Assembly: GCF_950023065.1 (NCBI RefSeq)
Contig: NC_088678.1
Coordinates: 29,502,580-29,566,579 of the forward strand
From: Planococcus citri
Lineage: Eukaryota > Arthropoda > Insecta > Hemiptera > Pseudococcidae
Direction of reading: 5' to 3'
DNA: 64,000 nt
The notes beneath the pieces are model-generated. The model searched no databases and had not been told where the DNA came from. It saw only the letters and a program-made list of their open reading frames with translations. How positions within the stretch are numbered: the first letter of the stretch is position 1; each line of letters opens with the position of its first letter. Position numbers and translations under genes: made by a program. This document shows positions 11,449 through 23,689 of this stretch, one piece after another.

Positions 11449-12560
11449 CTGAAACAATAAAATTAAAAGAAATAAAAATTATTGAAATGGTTTAAAAACA
11501 GACGAATTTTCATACAAAAAATATGCTACATGATTTTAATTTCAATCTCCCCCCTCTCTTTCTTCCTATAGTTTGGTACGAGAACACGAAGTTTCTAACA
11601 CTAGTATTTTTAAGACAAGATTTCAATACAAATATTTTTCAAATGTGAGCATAGATATATGTAGTTAAAATTTGTAAACAGACTTTTCCATCTTAATTTC
11701 AAATTCCTCAGACTTTGTTTTCTGCTTTTTTTTTTTTTCATAAGAGTACCTAATCAAAAAAATATATCTGGGGTTCAATTTTTGGCAACACAAAAATGTA
11801 AGAAATGGCTTGGAGGCGCTTGGAAATGACAAAAATCTGATTGGACGGCAGCAATTTTACAGTTCGTTGTTTTTTTTCTGAACAAAAAATAGAATGTTCA
11901 AGTGGGATAAAAATTGAGCCTCCAAGCACCTAGAAATCAAAAAATAACTACAAAAAAAGATAAGCGAAGTAGTTAATCAGCTTATAAAATTTTTAGCCAT
12001 TTTCCTCAATGTTTTTCGTAGAAATAATGAGCCTCAAAAACGCCACTTCAGTCACTCACGTTCACAGAGAGCCTCAAAACACCTAAAAAAAAGTAAAATA
12101 AAAATTTTAAAAAATTCAATTCGCGTTCAAATTTGATTTTTTTTTGCAAAATTGGCTAAGATAGGTATTCTAGTTTTGGAAACTTCAAAAACTGTTTAGA
12201 CTTTGAATTTTTCATTGAGCTGCAAAAATTTTTAAGCAGACTACTCCTTCGCTTTTCCAGCTTCAAAAAAATAAAATTAAGTTGAACTTTGAACTTGAGT
12301 ACAAGAAACGTTTACTTGTGAGTCGATTTTTGAAAGATTTAAGCATCATTTTTCCTACGTGAATGTGTTTTAAGACATTTTTCGAAAAAATTTCGCCATA
12401 AATTTGGCATTTTTAGTCTGAATTTTTGTTGAACTTTTATATGTAGAATTTTGAGTGTTTTATATTTTGATTGTTTTTCAAAATATTTTGAGATTTAAAA
12501 AAAATTCCAAGCAAAAATAATTTTGAGTTTTTAAAGAAGTTTTGAAACTAGGTACAACTA
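11449..12560. other. Noncoding, AT-rich; nothing recognised
   Basis: Low-complexity A/T sequence containing phrases such as CCTCCAAGC and GCCTCAAAA-type words, possibly from an old repeat. If the exon at 11366-11448 is real, this is its upstream intron on the minus strand. Confidence 0.4.
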
Positions 12561-12680
12561 GCATCTGATCTGATCAGGTCTGATTAGGTGTAATCAGATC
12601 AAAGTTTTGATCAGATGAGATCTGGTCGGATCAAATTGGATCGAGGAAATGTCCGGTTCAGATCTGATCGGATTCAATCC
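12561..12680. repeat. Cryptic GATC-rich cluster
   Basis: Nine GATC tetranucleotides fall within about 115 bp, mostly as TCTGATC, CAGATC or GGATC variants on both strands, in DNA where GATC is otherwise sparse. The pattern looks like a degenerate short repeat rather than a perfect microsatellite. A shorter run of the same motif, CAGATCAGATCAGATCAG, occurs at about 21631-21650 downstream of the first receptor gene. Confidence 0.6.
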
Positions 12681-13757
12681 TATTTTTGTGAATGATTTTT
12701 TAGACTATTTTTTGAAAATGTTGGATGAGTTTCCACACGATTTTACAATTAATTAGTAGAATAATCAGTATTTTTTGCATAGAATTTTCTGATTCAAAAT
12801 CAAAATGAATTTTTCGTTAGGTAGGTAATTTTAGTAAAATGTTTTGATTTCGATAGGATTTTCCATCCAATTTCGAAATATTATTTAGAATGGATCTTTT
12901 CACACAGCACAGATAATTCATTTTTGGTTTAATCTTTTACTTACCTACTCATAGAAAAAAAAGTCTCATTTGTGAAGTGATTTGTATCCTATGTACATTG
13001 CGGCTTATGTAAATAATTACAAAAATAGTTTCGTTCAATAAAGTTGAGTTTACTCATTTTTGCTCAAAATATCGTGGAAACATCTCCTATCAAAGAAAAA
13101 CCAACTGCACAGGGGAGAAATTTCATTCTCTACACTTCACATTTCTTCTCATTTTTTTTTTTTTTTTTTGTAGGACGGTTGGTTTTTTTCTAAAGTAGAT
13201 TTTTTTATGATAAAAAAAAATTATAAATTAAAACTTTCTCATAATAAACAATCGATTAAAGTTGAACTTGACTATATTTTGCTCAGAATATCTGAAAAAC
13301 AAAGCCTCTCAGGGAAAACATATTATATCACTTTACTAGTGAAGAGTTTTATGTTCTACAATTTTGTTTTCATTGTTAGTTTTTCAGAAAATTAATTGTT
13401 TCTGAAGAAAAATTCAACATTTTTTGAACGTAAAAAACGAGTGAAGTTTTGAGGAAAACAAAAGATCTAATTCCAAAAAAAAATTGTAGACTATAAAATT
13501 TCTTGCTATTAAAAAACGATCAGTTTTTTCCAGGGGGATTTTGTCTTCGAGAAATTTCAAGCAAGAAATCAGAAATTCCGACTTTATTGAATGTTTTTTT
13601 GGCCACTTTTCAGATGGGCTGCCCATTCAAGTCGTGATCCAAAAATTCTCAGATCCCTTAGGAAATGTAATTTTAGCCCCTTCATGAAAATTAATTCATA
13701 GAAAAATTATTGCCAATATTTTTTTTAAGTTGATCAACGTTTTTTTTTAAAATATCA
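12681..13757. other. Noncoding, AT-rich; nothing recognised
   Basis: Contains a T run of about 20 at 13150-13170 and other A/T homopolymers. No gene or bounded repeat was identified. Confidence 0.4.
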
Positions 13758-13778
13758 AAATTGAAATTTTTGATAATT
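13758..13778. repeat. Left target-site duplication of LINE B
   Basis: A 21-bp sequence starting AAATTGAAATTTTTGATA, identical to 15680-15700. It abuts the T run that is the poly(A) tail of the minus-strand LINE. Confidence 0.85.
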
Positions 13779-15679
13779 TTTTTTTTTTGGTGTTTGTAAT
13801 TACTTGATTATTACACCCGTCGTGTGAGATTTTATATCTAGTTGGTGAGGTCACATTTTTTAATTAGGTCTAAGAATTTTTTAATTTTGGAAGGGTTGTC
13901 TGGGATGAATAGGGATCTTTCATCTATTTGTAGGGAATAGTCTGTGCTGATGTAAAGAGGGACAGTGAAATAGTAAGTGTTGGACAGATAGAAGTTCTGA
14001 CAAGCAGAAATGGCATGTGGGTTTTGTGGCCTTTTTATAGAGGTGATTGTGGGTGATTTTTGTGTGGCCAATTCTCAATCTGGTTATAATGATTTCTTCA
14101 AGTCTATTTAGTTGAGATAGGTTTTTCCAAGGATGAGTAGTTTTTTTTTTGGTGAAAGAGCTTGTTTGATGTTTGGAGGGACTACAAGTTTTGCCATTTC
14201 TTAAGTATGTTTTGGGTGAAGATAGATTTAAGGTCGTCAGCTGTGATAAATGTGAGAGGAGAAAGAGTAGTGGCGGATTTTGCATTTTCATCCACAATTT
14301 CATTTCCTGTGATTCCAACATGGCGGGGTACATACATAAACTGGATGGAGAAGTTTGAATTTTGTAAATCAAATAGAGTTTTATGAATATTTTGAATTAG
14401 GGGGTGGTCAGAAAATAGATTTTGGATAGCAGTTAGTGAGCTGAGGGAATCACTCTGAATTAAGAAAAACTTATTTTCTGATTCATAAGTGAATACCTAT
14501 ATCACAGAGGCAGTGGAAAATAGCTGTGAGTTCGGCAGTGTAGATTGAAGAGCAGTTACGGATTTTAAAATTTGAAATTTTATCATTAATAGAGTAAGCA
14601 TACCCTGAATGAAGTGTTGGTATTTTTGATCCATCTGTAAAGCAGAGATTGAATTTTTTGTATTCTGATAAGAGTTCAAGATAGTTTTGTTTTATTACCA
14701 GCGGAGAGTGGCTATTTTTTGAGTAGTTAATAAGTTGTGTATTGACTTGAGGAGGCCTGAGGAGCCAAGGTGGATATAATATTGGTTTTTGGATGAGTGT
14801 TTTAGGATTGATTTGAAGATCATTCAACATTGTGATGAAATTAGAAATGGATCCTTCTATATGATCAAAATGTTGGGGGTTCGGTGGGTTAATTGAGTTT
14901 TGGAGTGGATGGGAAGGGTTGATGGATGCATTTGAGATGAATTTGTTTGTTATGAGAGTTCTTCTAGAATCTGGAGGTAATTCTGCTGCTTCACAATAAA
15001 TGCTATCTATTGGAGAAGAATAGAGGGCTCCTATACAGATCCTTAGGGCTGAATTTTGAATTGTTTTTAGGATATTAGAAGTTTTATTTGAGATATATTT
15101 GCAAAACATGGGCTTCCATACTCAATTTTACTGCGAATTAAGAGATTTATATAAGTGAAGTAGGAGTTTGAGAGATGGATTATACTTCGTATTTTTGATT
15201 ATTTTCAACAGATTTGGGCGTTTCATGAGATCTGATTTCTGAAATCTGGAGGAATCTTATTTTTTTGGTGAAAAGTATACAGTGGGGTTTTGACTCTGAG
15301 AAGGTTAGACCATTAGAATCTGCCCATGATTCAATTTTTTCAAGGGTTTCTTGGATTACTTGAAGGGCTAGTTGAATATTATTTGAACAAAAGGAAATGT
15401 TTATATCATCAGCAAAGATTCTCAGAGAAATGGGTCTAGAAACAACATTGGAAATGTCATCAATCAAAAGTATAAATAAAACTGTGCTAAAAACTGAACC
15501 TTGGGGGACTCCATTTTCAATTTAAAAAAATTCTCTAAAAGTATGGTTTGTTAAGAAATTCTGAATAAAGTAGACCAAATGTCCTCTAATTACAATGGAA
15601 TGTAATTTTTTGAGAATTTTATAACGCCAGGCTTTATCAAATGCCTTTTCAAAATCAAAAAAGACTGAAAGAACACTTG
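13779..15679 (-). mobile_element. 5'-truncated LINE B (Jockey/I-like) with reverse transcriptase and RNase H, degenerate
   Basis: Minus-strand order: palm motif A VFFDFEKAFDKAW at about 15630-15670; GVPQGS at about 15500; catalytic FADD at 15405-15419; a C-terminal reverse transcriptase region; then an RNase H domain with its acidic residues visible as CFTDGSK (about 14635), IYTAELTAI (about 14540), QSDSLSSLTAI (about 14445) and GNEIVDENAKSA (about 14280). A final segment (LATQKSPTITSIKRPQ, about 14060) leads to the stop near 13841 and a poly(A) tail (13779-13788 as T). Frameshifts near 14480, 14375 and 15110-15180 and a stop near 15520 break it, so it is dead. The 1.9-kb insertion is bounded by perfect 21-bp duplications. 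An RNase H after the reverse transcriptase points to an I/Jockey-group element. Confidence 0.9.
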
Positions 15680-15700
15680 AAATTGAAATTTTTGATAATT
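15680..15700. repeat. Right target-site duplication of LINE B
   Basis: Identical to 13758-13778; it marks the 5' truncation point of the element. Sequence beyond it (15701-15821), although open in the same frame as the reverse transcriptase, is host DNA. Confidence 0.85.
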
Positions 15701-17266
15701 CATAATTTATTTTAGGATTTTGATTTTTTAGGCCCTCCATAAAATTGAATTCAGGTCGAAAGCTCTCTTCATGCCTCTCTTCCCTCCCTCTTTCTCTCTC
15801 CACAGTTTTGAAAATCACCAAAATGCACTCTTAAGCTGCCTAAGTATCTTCCTCCTAAAATGAGTTTTCACTATCAAAAAATGCAAAATAGGTACTTGTA
15901 GTCTCTCCTCCTACCAGATGCTCTGGAATCCAGATTTTCAAAAAATATATCAATCCAAATCCACTCATGCATCAATTATTACACCCAACCTGTAAATTTC
16001 CAATTAGCTTAAAAATAGACCACTCGAACCGTTAATTGGATGATGAGCATACTTCCCCTCTTCACTTCCGATGTTAGCGCGGATATAGACCAATAATAGC
16101 TCGCATTTTGTACCAAAAATCGAGCCAAAAAGTAAACAAAAATAAAGGAAATGTACTTTTACTCGTATAATAGGCTAGCGAACATCTCGGCCGGAAATTT
16201 CCAACGAAATTCGGGGTAAAATAACAATAAAACGAAATAAACTGTTTGAACAAAGATAGGAAAATAAAATTATCATAGTAAAGTACCTTAATCCAGTATA
16301 CAGTCTGGGTATAACGGAGAGCATATAGTGAGAGTCGAAGTCGAAATAATTCTAGATTTCACGTTGAACGTTACTCAAAGGTTGAAGAGTGAGGGGTGGT
16401 ACGGGAACGGTGGCGGTGTTATTTTGTAAAATATATGCAAACATGCAGTATCCATACATTACGGGGTTAAATTTATCCTTATAACGGGGAGCCACACGTC
16501 CGAAAAAATATTCAACCGTTTCACGGGCACGGGGCACGGCGCGGCGGCGGCGTAACCGTTACCGTTGCCGTAACCCGTAACCGCTGACTCGTGTAAATCT
16601 CGCTTGTACGGACAGTTCAGTGTTCACCGTTAGAAATGGTGTTTCGCCTCCACCAAAATGGAAACCTCCAAACAACCCCTATTTGGTCGCTGTGAATCGG
16701 TCTTCATACATACAAGCCATTTCTTTCTCTCATTATTTATCTAGAATTTTCTCTCCCCGCTAAATTACCTTCTCTTATTTTAAGTAAGGGACGCGTATTT
16801 TCCCGCTTTTTTTTCTTGCACGTTGTACTGTACTCGTATACCGTATTATAGACGTACGTACGTTTCTTTTTTCCTTATTTTCTATTTTCATCCCTATCAA
16901 TCTTGTTGGATTTTTTACGTTATTGCTTCTGTATGTGTGCGTGAGTATTCGTGTTGGCTCGTTTCAGTTATTGAACTTTCCTTTTACTTTTTCACCCTCC
17001 TTAACAGGTTGAAGACCTTTTGTTTCATTGCTTCCCGAATTATTGTACGGATGCGGTATTTTTTTCTTCGTCTGGGATAGGTACACAGTTACACACTGCA
17101 CACAGGGTGGATACGAACCTTACTTACTTTGTAGTATTTAACAAAAAACGTAAGCAGGAGAAATTAAAGCAGATGTATGCAAATATCGTGTTATGTATTG
17201 TGAAGGTTTTAAATCATAGGTAGATGTGTTTTTACTCAAGATATCTTAATGCTTTCGAATTCCAAA
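15701..17266. other. Noncoding with a CpG-rich patch at 16.33-16.65 kb
   Basis: Around 16520-16580 the sequence becomes strongly GC-rich (GGCGCGGCGGCGGCG, then repeated TAACCG/CCGTAACC words). A 61-codon minus-strand frame covers 16352-16537 but matches nothing I know. The patch could be a promoter or 5' UTR. From 16.8 to 17.2 kb the sequence is T-rich with overlapping small frames and no recognisable gene. Confidence 0.3.
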
Positions 17267-18820
17267 TTATAAAAAGTCTGACAAAATATCAGAAAATCAT
17301 TTATGGAAATTTGAAATGATTTTGGCTACTTGATTTCTTTTTTCCCAAGTTCTAAAAGTCAGACTCGATGGCAAATTTTTTTCAAAGTCAGAAATAGGCA
17401 TTTTTTTGTTTCTAAAAGTCTGACATAATGCCAAGAATTTATCGTAATTTATTTGAAATTCTTAAAAGTTGGGAAGAAAATAACCATATTACCAGTGAAT
17501 CATAAATGAGTAATAATCTACCATAAATTACCAGTAATTTACCAAAAATGTTCAGCTATTCACAAAATATGATCAATTTGCCAAGATTTCAAAAATCTTA
17601 AAAAAATTTGTTCCTAGAAATTTTTTTGATTTAAAAAAACTGAAATTCTGTTTCAACTGATATACTTACTCGTATTTAAAAAAAAAAAAAAAAAAAAACA
17701 TTTTTTCAGGTTCTAAAAATAAAACAAAGGCTATAAGTAGGTAGGTATGAGGCAAACGGAACATTTAAAAATTCGTATAATACTTAGGTAATCCAGTAAA
17801 ATAAGTTCGAAAAACGACAAAGTGCGGGAAAAATTTCCATTACAGAAATTTCTGCCATGGAGATTACTGATTAATATTTACTCGTATGATAAGTACGTAG
17901 GGTAGTAGGGTAAAAAAGCTATGAAGTAGGTAGTTTTTTGTCGTGTAGGCAGTATGAATATGAACTACCTATAGTTTGCGAATTTTCAACATTAAACGCA
18001 ACCAAAATTCCGAATGGACAAATTTTCCCAGAGAGAATTTCACGAATAAATACTTCATCTGGATTCATTTTTCCTGGGTGAATTGTTTTCCAGATAAGAA
18101 AATGACAAAATTCCAAGTTATTCATTTTAAATTATACAGGAATGAAAAGTTAATGAATTTGATGATGTTTAATTTCTGGGATCCTGACCATGTTGCCTAT
18201 GTTATTGATCAACTATTTACGAATGGAGAAAATTCAATTCAATCATCATTCTCAAAGACTTTTTGTATGGCCCTAAAATTTAAAAAATTGAAATAAATTT
18301 TAAAAGTTGTTAATAATTTTATTTTACAATTTCACAACATCCTTCAAATATTAAACTCAACTACATAGTTCGCTTATTATTCTAGAATTTGATATGTACC
18401 AATGAACATGAAATCCCACGTACTGGATGTGTAGGTAGTTGGAAAATGTATCATCGGAAATTAGTCATTGCAGATCACAAATCTGATTTCTCAAAAACAC
18501 AGCTGTTTCAGCATGCGATAAAGTTTTATCCCGAAGCCTTATGATTAAATCAAAAAAATTTCAATAGCAACATACTAGTACGTAAATATCAGTTGTTACG
18601 CGCGAAAGTACATATGTATTTCGTTAAACTTTGAGCACCAGAGGCACTTTCATAATTTTTGGTAAATTGGCATCAGTATGTATTGTTCAAATTTTAAAGT
18701 GGCCGGTTACCGTGAAAATTTTAGAAATTTTACTCATTCGTAAAAATAAATAGATACTTACGCGAGTTATAAAATGAAATTTAATTTGCGCGCAATTTAA
18801 ACTGTGTGAAAAAAATCAAA

Positions 18821-21282
18821 ATGTCAACTCCGTCAACTAATAAATTACTTTGTACTCGTAGATCCAATTTTACGAAAATTGGAGAAAATGATGCGACCAG
18901 TGCACTCGTATATAATTACGTGAACATTTCGGTGGGCGTAATTAGTGCGATTTTCAATCTTCTCAATTTATTGGTATTCACCAGGAAGAATATGAGTTCA
19001 CCGGCAAACACGATATTCACTCAGTTGGCTCTTGTGGATTTATCGATTTCATTGCTCAAAATGTCAATTTCGTGGATATTTCAATTCATATACCTTGATA
19101 ATAATTGCGAAAGATGTACTTACAAAGTAGCACTTACTTTGGGGTACATGATTGCGTTTAGAGACACTCTTCTTGGCATATCAGTATTCCTTACAATGAT
19201 GTTGATCGTATGGAGATACGTAGCAGCAGTACATCCACTAAAAGTGCGACATTGGTGCAATATGAAAATTACGCGCAATGTTCTGATAATTGGTTCCATT
19301 GTAACTGTTTTGCTGATGATACCTAGAGACTTGATGTGGAATGTTTGCAAAATGAAACATAAAGAAATTTACTTCCTTGACCTAAAACGAAACTTGAGTC
19401 GTCTGCACATCATTGCAATTCGCATTACCGGAACACTATACATTTTGTCGATAATTGTTGTGCAAATAATATTTACTCCGAGGTAAGCACTTTAAAGTAA
19501 ATGGGGAAAATGTTATAATGAGTAATTAGCCTGATATAAAGCGAAAATAACGCCCCACCGCGCCGGTTTCTAAAAGTCACTTATCATCTCAGTCGAAGAC
19601 ACTTCAACGAAATTCGCTCAAATTTGATTTTGTGCTTAGTTTGGCGTTTAAGGGAGTGGAAAAGGTCAAAAAAGTCAAACTTCGGAATCATATCGATAGA
19701 AAATCAAAAATAGTTTACTTAACATGACCAAAATTCAGCTTCCTTCAGCAATTCAGAAGCGAGAGATTTTTTCATGTTTTTCCATCAAGACAAACCTTGT
19801 ATTACGCCTCCTCTACACCTCCAAATTGACACAGAAGGCTAAAAATTCTCATGTACACTCTGAGAGTGACCTAGATGTTCTTTTAACTCCTTCTTTTTTC
19901 TTCACAGCTGCAAAAAAAAAAATGGATTTTTGCCCTATTTTTCAAAAAAAGTTTTTGATTTTGTGTCATTGCGGGAGCCTCCCCTAACTGACCAATGAGG
20001 TTAAAATTTGGCAAACACATCTGTAAGATGCCCTAGATATGCCTTTTCCGTGTGTCGACGTTTTAACTCCTTTTCGCCTATCTTAAATAACAAAATAAGT
20101 AGTGGATTTTTGCCCACCTGTACGGTTTTAGATAAAAACTAGTCTCAAAGAGAAGCTATCTACATATTGTTGGGAGAGTTCTGAGTGAAGCGAGAAACGA
20201 CCCACGTTAACCTATCGTGGATGCAAAAGCAGGCGCTATAGGGGTGAGGGTGAGTAACCTCCGCGAAAAGAGAGCGACGATTCGAGCGAAACGACGAGTG
20301 TTTCAATATAAGGCGAGTCTCAAAAGAATGAGCCATCCAAAAAAATGAGAGGGCATTCCGAGCGAAGCGAGAAACAATCTGAAGTGCGCACAGGAAAATC
20401 TAAGTTTTTCTCAATACATCATACCTAGCTACCTACAGAGCTGAAAACTGAAAAATTAAATTTTCAGTTTTACTTTTGTAGTTTTTAGCAGAGTAGGTAT
20501 AAATAGTAAAAAGAAGTAGCTCGTATAGACAAAAAACGGAATCTTATTCTCACTGAATCGAAGTTAGGACAGACTTTGGTGTCTTTGGTAGGTAAAAACA
20601 TAACAAACAACGAATCTAGCAATAACAGCTAGGTTCCAAAAAACACGAATAATAGTGGGGATAAGTTTCCAGTTTTTGTATAATTTTAATTTCAGGTAAG
20701 CTACAGTTTTTATTTTCCAGCCGTGAGCACGCATAAAAATTTGATCATCATCAATTATTATGCCTGATAAGGAGAGCAATAATTATTGCTTAATTAATAT
20801 CTAATAATTGTAAGTGCAATTTGCTTTTTTTTTGTTTTTCCAGACTGATTGTTGCTCTAATTGCTAAAAAAAAGCACCAGGAACAGCTAACTCAATCTTC
20901 AATCATCGGAAATAGCACGAACAGCCTCAGAACGGTACAACAAACTGATCGATCGATACTTATATTGTTGATAGTTATGACTTTACATTTGATCATCGGG
21001 ATCCCATTATTAATAATTTTTTTCATTCATGCATTTCTTTACTCCAAGATGAATAAAAATATCGTGATATATATGGATTACCTAGTATCGATACTCGACA
21101 GTTTGCTTCTCCTTAATATATCTATTACATTTATCGTATATTACACTATGAGTGAAAATTTCAGAACCACGTTTAAATCACTTTTCAACAAAAATTATAC
21201 TTCCTTACAAAAAAATACAGCACTTGCATTAAATAATAGGCGAAAAATTGATACAGATCCAGAAATTGATCAAGGGCAATAA
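18821..21282 (+). CDS. Rhodopsin-family GPCR, myosuppressin/FMRFamide-receptor-like, copy 1 (two exons)
   Basis: Exons 18821-19482 and 20844-21282 join to 366 codons plus stop; the GT-AG intron is phase 2, splitting Arg221. The start ATG (ATCAAAATGT) is preferred because the only in-frame upstream codon is GTG. Seven helices fit: TM1 about 31-53 (FNLLNLLVF), TM2 about 62-88 (LALVD), TM3 about 101-131 ending VWRY in place of DRY, TM4 about 152-168, TM5 about 195-218, then TM6 (TLHLIIGIP) and TM7 (NISITFIVYYTM) in exon 2, followed by helix 8 FRTTFKSLF. RKNM.SPAN after TM1, WRY, and RHWCNM in loop 2 resemble insect myosuppressin/FMRFamide receptors. Such receptors sit in the plasma membrane, bind FMRFamide-related neuropeptides and act through G proteins; the ligand here is unknown. 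A TM3-side Cys (96 or 99) and Cys176 in loop ECL2 could form the canonical disulphide. An NFT glycosylation site is at 16-18. Subfamily assignment is less sure than GPCR identity. Confidence 0.85.
19483..20843 (+). other. Intron of receptor copy 1 (1361 bp)
   Basis: The donor is GTAAGC and the acceptor TTTGTTTTTCCAG. The central part (about 20.15-20.40 kb) holds words such as GAGCGAAGCGAGAAACAATC that recur in the copy 2 intron near 25.45 kb. The last 180 bp (TTTCCAGTTTTTGTATA onward, including CCGTGAGCACGCATAA) are well conserved with 27.30-27.48 kb. Confidence 0.75.
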
Positions 21283-21283
21283 A
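21278..21283 (+). other. AATAAA hexamer overlapping the stop of receptor copy 1
   Basis: The stop codon TAA lies inside AATAAA. The same arrangement occurs at 27920-27925 in copy 2. A poly(A) signal this close to the stop would give a very short 3' UTR; transcript ends are unknown, so this may be coincidence. Confidence 0.3.
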
Positions 21284-21955
21284 AATAATTTTTGTACTAA
21301 GCCAAAATGCACATAAATACAACTTTTCAAGTAGAGCGTAAGCTTGAAAGTTGTAACTTATGGTATGGTGATGACAATAATAACAGGACACAAGGTATAA
21401 GACTAACCTCATTAACCGACTGCTTAGTATACCTACTCTCTAAAACTGAAACAGTCAAATTTTAATATTTCAAGTAGCCAAAATGTCGTCACTCGGATAA
21501 ACAGTGAAAAAGTACTGCTAAAATCAGTCAATTAAAATTTCTTACTGCTGACCACCGTAGTTTGTGACTGATCAATACAGTAAGTAAATGATTCATTTTT
21601 GACCCCACTGGTTCAGTAAATTCAATTTTGACAGATCAGATCAGATCAGTAAATTATTTGCTGAAAATCCAGTCAAAAATTACTGTATTTAAGAAATTAG
21701 AATGTCGTTAAATCCTAATGTTAAGCAGTGAAATTTGACAGTTTCAAATTTAGAGAGATAGTCTGTTGACATCACTTCAACCATCTTCAATCTTCATGTT
21801 TGATTATGAAATGATAAATAATGCAAAATGTTAATCAAAGATATTACATTATTAGGTAACTACCTAGTTGATTTTTATTTAGGTACTTAAATGTTTATTT
21901 TATTGACTTAAGTATGTTTATTATTATTATCTCGTGTTGGAATCACTTCTAATCC

Positions 21956-22321
21956 TTCAAACATTTGCAGTTTGAATAACATCTCTAAAGTCACATGCCT
22001 TGTTTTTCTTCAATAATTTCTTTTTTTACACAAACTTATTTTATTTTAGCTCATCTTTTTTTCTAGTTTCAAAAACGCTTGTTATCAATATTTTCATCTT
22101 GAAATATCAGATGCCTCAGAAGGCTTGATTTTGATTTATAAAGCTATTCGGTGTCATAAATGGAAAAATAGACAATTTAAGGTTTATTGCCATTTGTGAC
22201 ATGAATACTTTCTGAATGTGCGATTTCCAGCAAATTTTGAATTCTAGGCAGCAACCGACCTTACTCAGTTTAAAGCACTTCAAATTTTATCCGTCAGTTT
22301 GTCTTGTGGTCGAAACGGTTA
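21956..22321. other. Spacer between the duplicated units
   Basis: About 370 bp of AT-rich DNA without counterpart that I can align in unit 1 or 2. No gene. Confidence 0.5.
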
Positions 22322-23689
22322 ATAAAAGTCTGAAAAAATATCAGAAAGTCATTTCTGGAAGTTTGAAATGATTTTAGCTGCTTTATTGCTATTTTCCCAT
22401 GTTCTTAAAAGTCAAACATAATGGTAAATTTTTTTCGAAGTCGGAAATTGTTCATTTTTTGTTTCTAAAAGTCTGACATAACGTCAAGAATTTCTCGCAA
22501 TTCATTCGAAATTCTTAAAAATTGAGAGGAAAATAAGCACATTACCAGTGAACCATACATTACCAATAATCTACCATAAATTACCAGTAATTTACCAAAA
22601 AATTATACTTATTTATTCACAAAAAATGACCAGTAATTCACCAAAATTTCAAAAAATTTTGTTCCTAGAAATTATTTTTTTGTTACAAAAACCTGAAATT
22701 CTGTCTTCTTTTCCACATTTTTTTTTCTAAAGGTAAAACTTATATACCTATTTTTGAAAAAACGAGAACAAAATTTACAAAAAGAAATTTCAAGTTCTAA
22801 AAGTAAAACAAAACCTGTAGATAGGTAGGTATGAGGCTAACAGAAAATTTGAAAATTCGTTTTCGTAACATTGTTTGTATTTATTGCCAATCACTATTCC
22901 ATCAAAATAAATCAAAAAATTAAACAACTGTCAGTTCCAAGTTTACAGAGGAAATAAGTACCTAGGTAGTTTTTTATTAGTACCTAAGTAGGTACATAAG
23001 ATGTGTTGAAAATTTCATGGAATCCTGACCATGTTGCCTATGTTAATTAATCAATAAATTAGAATAATGAAGGAAATTCAATCATCATTCATCAAAGATA
23101 TTTTGCATGACCCTAAAATTTAAAACTTCCTTCAAAGATTAAATTCAACTACGTAGTTCCCTTATTTTAGAATTCCACCTATAAATCATGAAATGCCATA
23201 CACTGGATGTGTAGTTGAGATAATGTACATATAATCGGAGATTAGTCACTACAAACAACAAATCTGATACCCCAAAAGCACTGTTTAGCCATGCGATTAA
23301 ATTTTATCGTGAAGCATCATGATTGCCTCAAAAAAATTCCAATGGGTAGTACATAAACGAGTAAATTTCAGTTGTTATGCGCGATAGTCCTTCGTTAAAC
23401 TTTGAGCACCAGCATGTTACGTATACCTATTTTACTTTGAGATAGGTACCTAGTACCTACATCATTTTTAGTAGATTGACTTTTGTGTGTATTGTTCAAA
23501 TTGTAAAGTGCCGGTTACCGTGAAAGTTTGAAAAATTTTACTTATTCTTAAAAATAAACAGGTACCTACCTACACGAATTATGAAGTAAAATATTATTTG
23601 CGCGCAATTTAAACGTTGTTATTAATCCAAACTCTAGATACGATTTGTATTTCTTTTAATATCTGTTCTTGTGTGAAAAAAGAATCAAG

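Larger units (their letters stand above)
17267..21955 (+). repeat. Tandem segmental duplication, unit 1
   Basis: This contains receptor gene copy 1 with about 1.5 kb upstream and 0.67 kb downstream. Homology with unit 2 begins at AAAAGTCTGA (17267 versus about 22322) and continues colinearly: the upstream TCCTGACCATGTTGCCTATG block (18181 versus 23024), GCGCGCAATTTAAAC (18789 versus 23599), both exons, the intron end, and 3' blocks such as AAACAGTGAAAAAGTACTGC (21500 versus 28140) and TTTTATTGACT (21897 versus 28397). The two units are separated by about 370 bp. Noncoding identity is visibly below coding identity, so the duplication is not very recent. Confidence 0.85.

Noticed and set aside
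15681..15821. N-terminal extension of the LINE B reverse transcriptase frame
   Set aside because: The 21-bp target-site duplication at 15680-15700 places this part outside the element; the open frame is accidental.
17976..18296. 106-codon open frame upstream of receptor copy 1
   Set aside because: The homologous stretch upstream of receptor copy 2 (about 22.97-23.12 kb) is frame-broken and rich in indels, so the frame is not conserved. It is better seen as upstream noncoding DNA.
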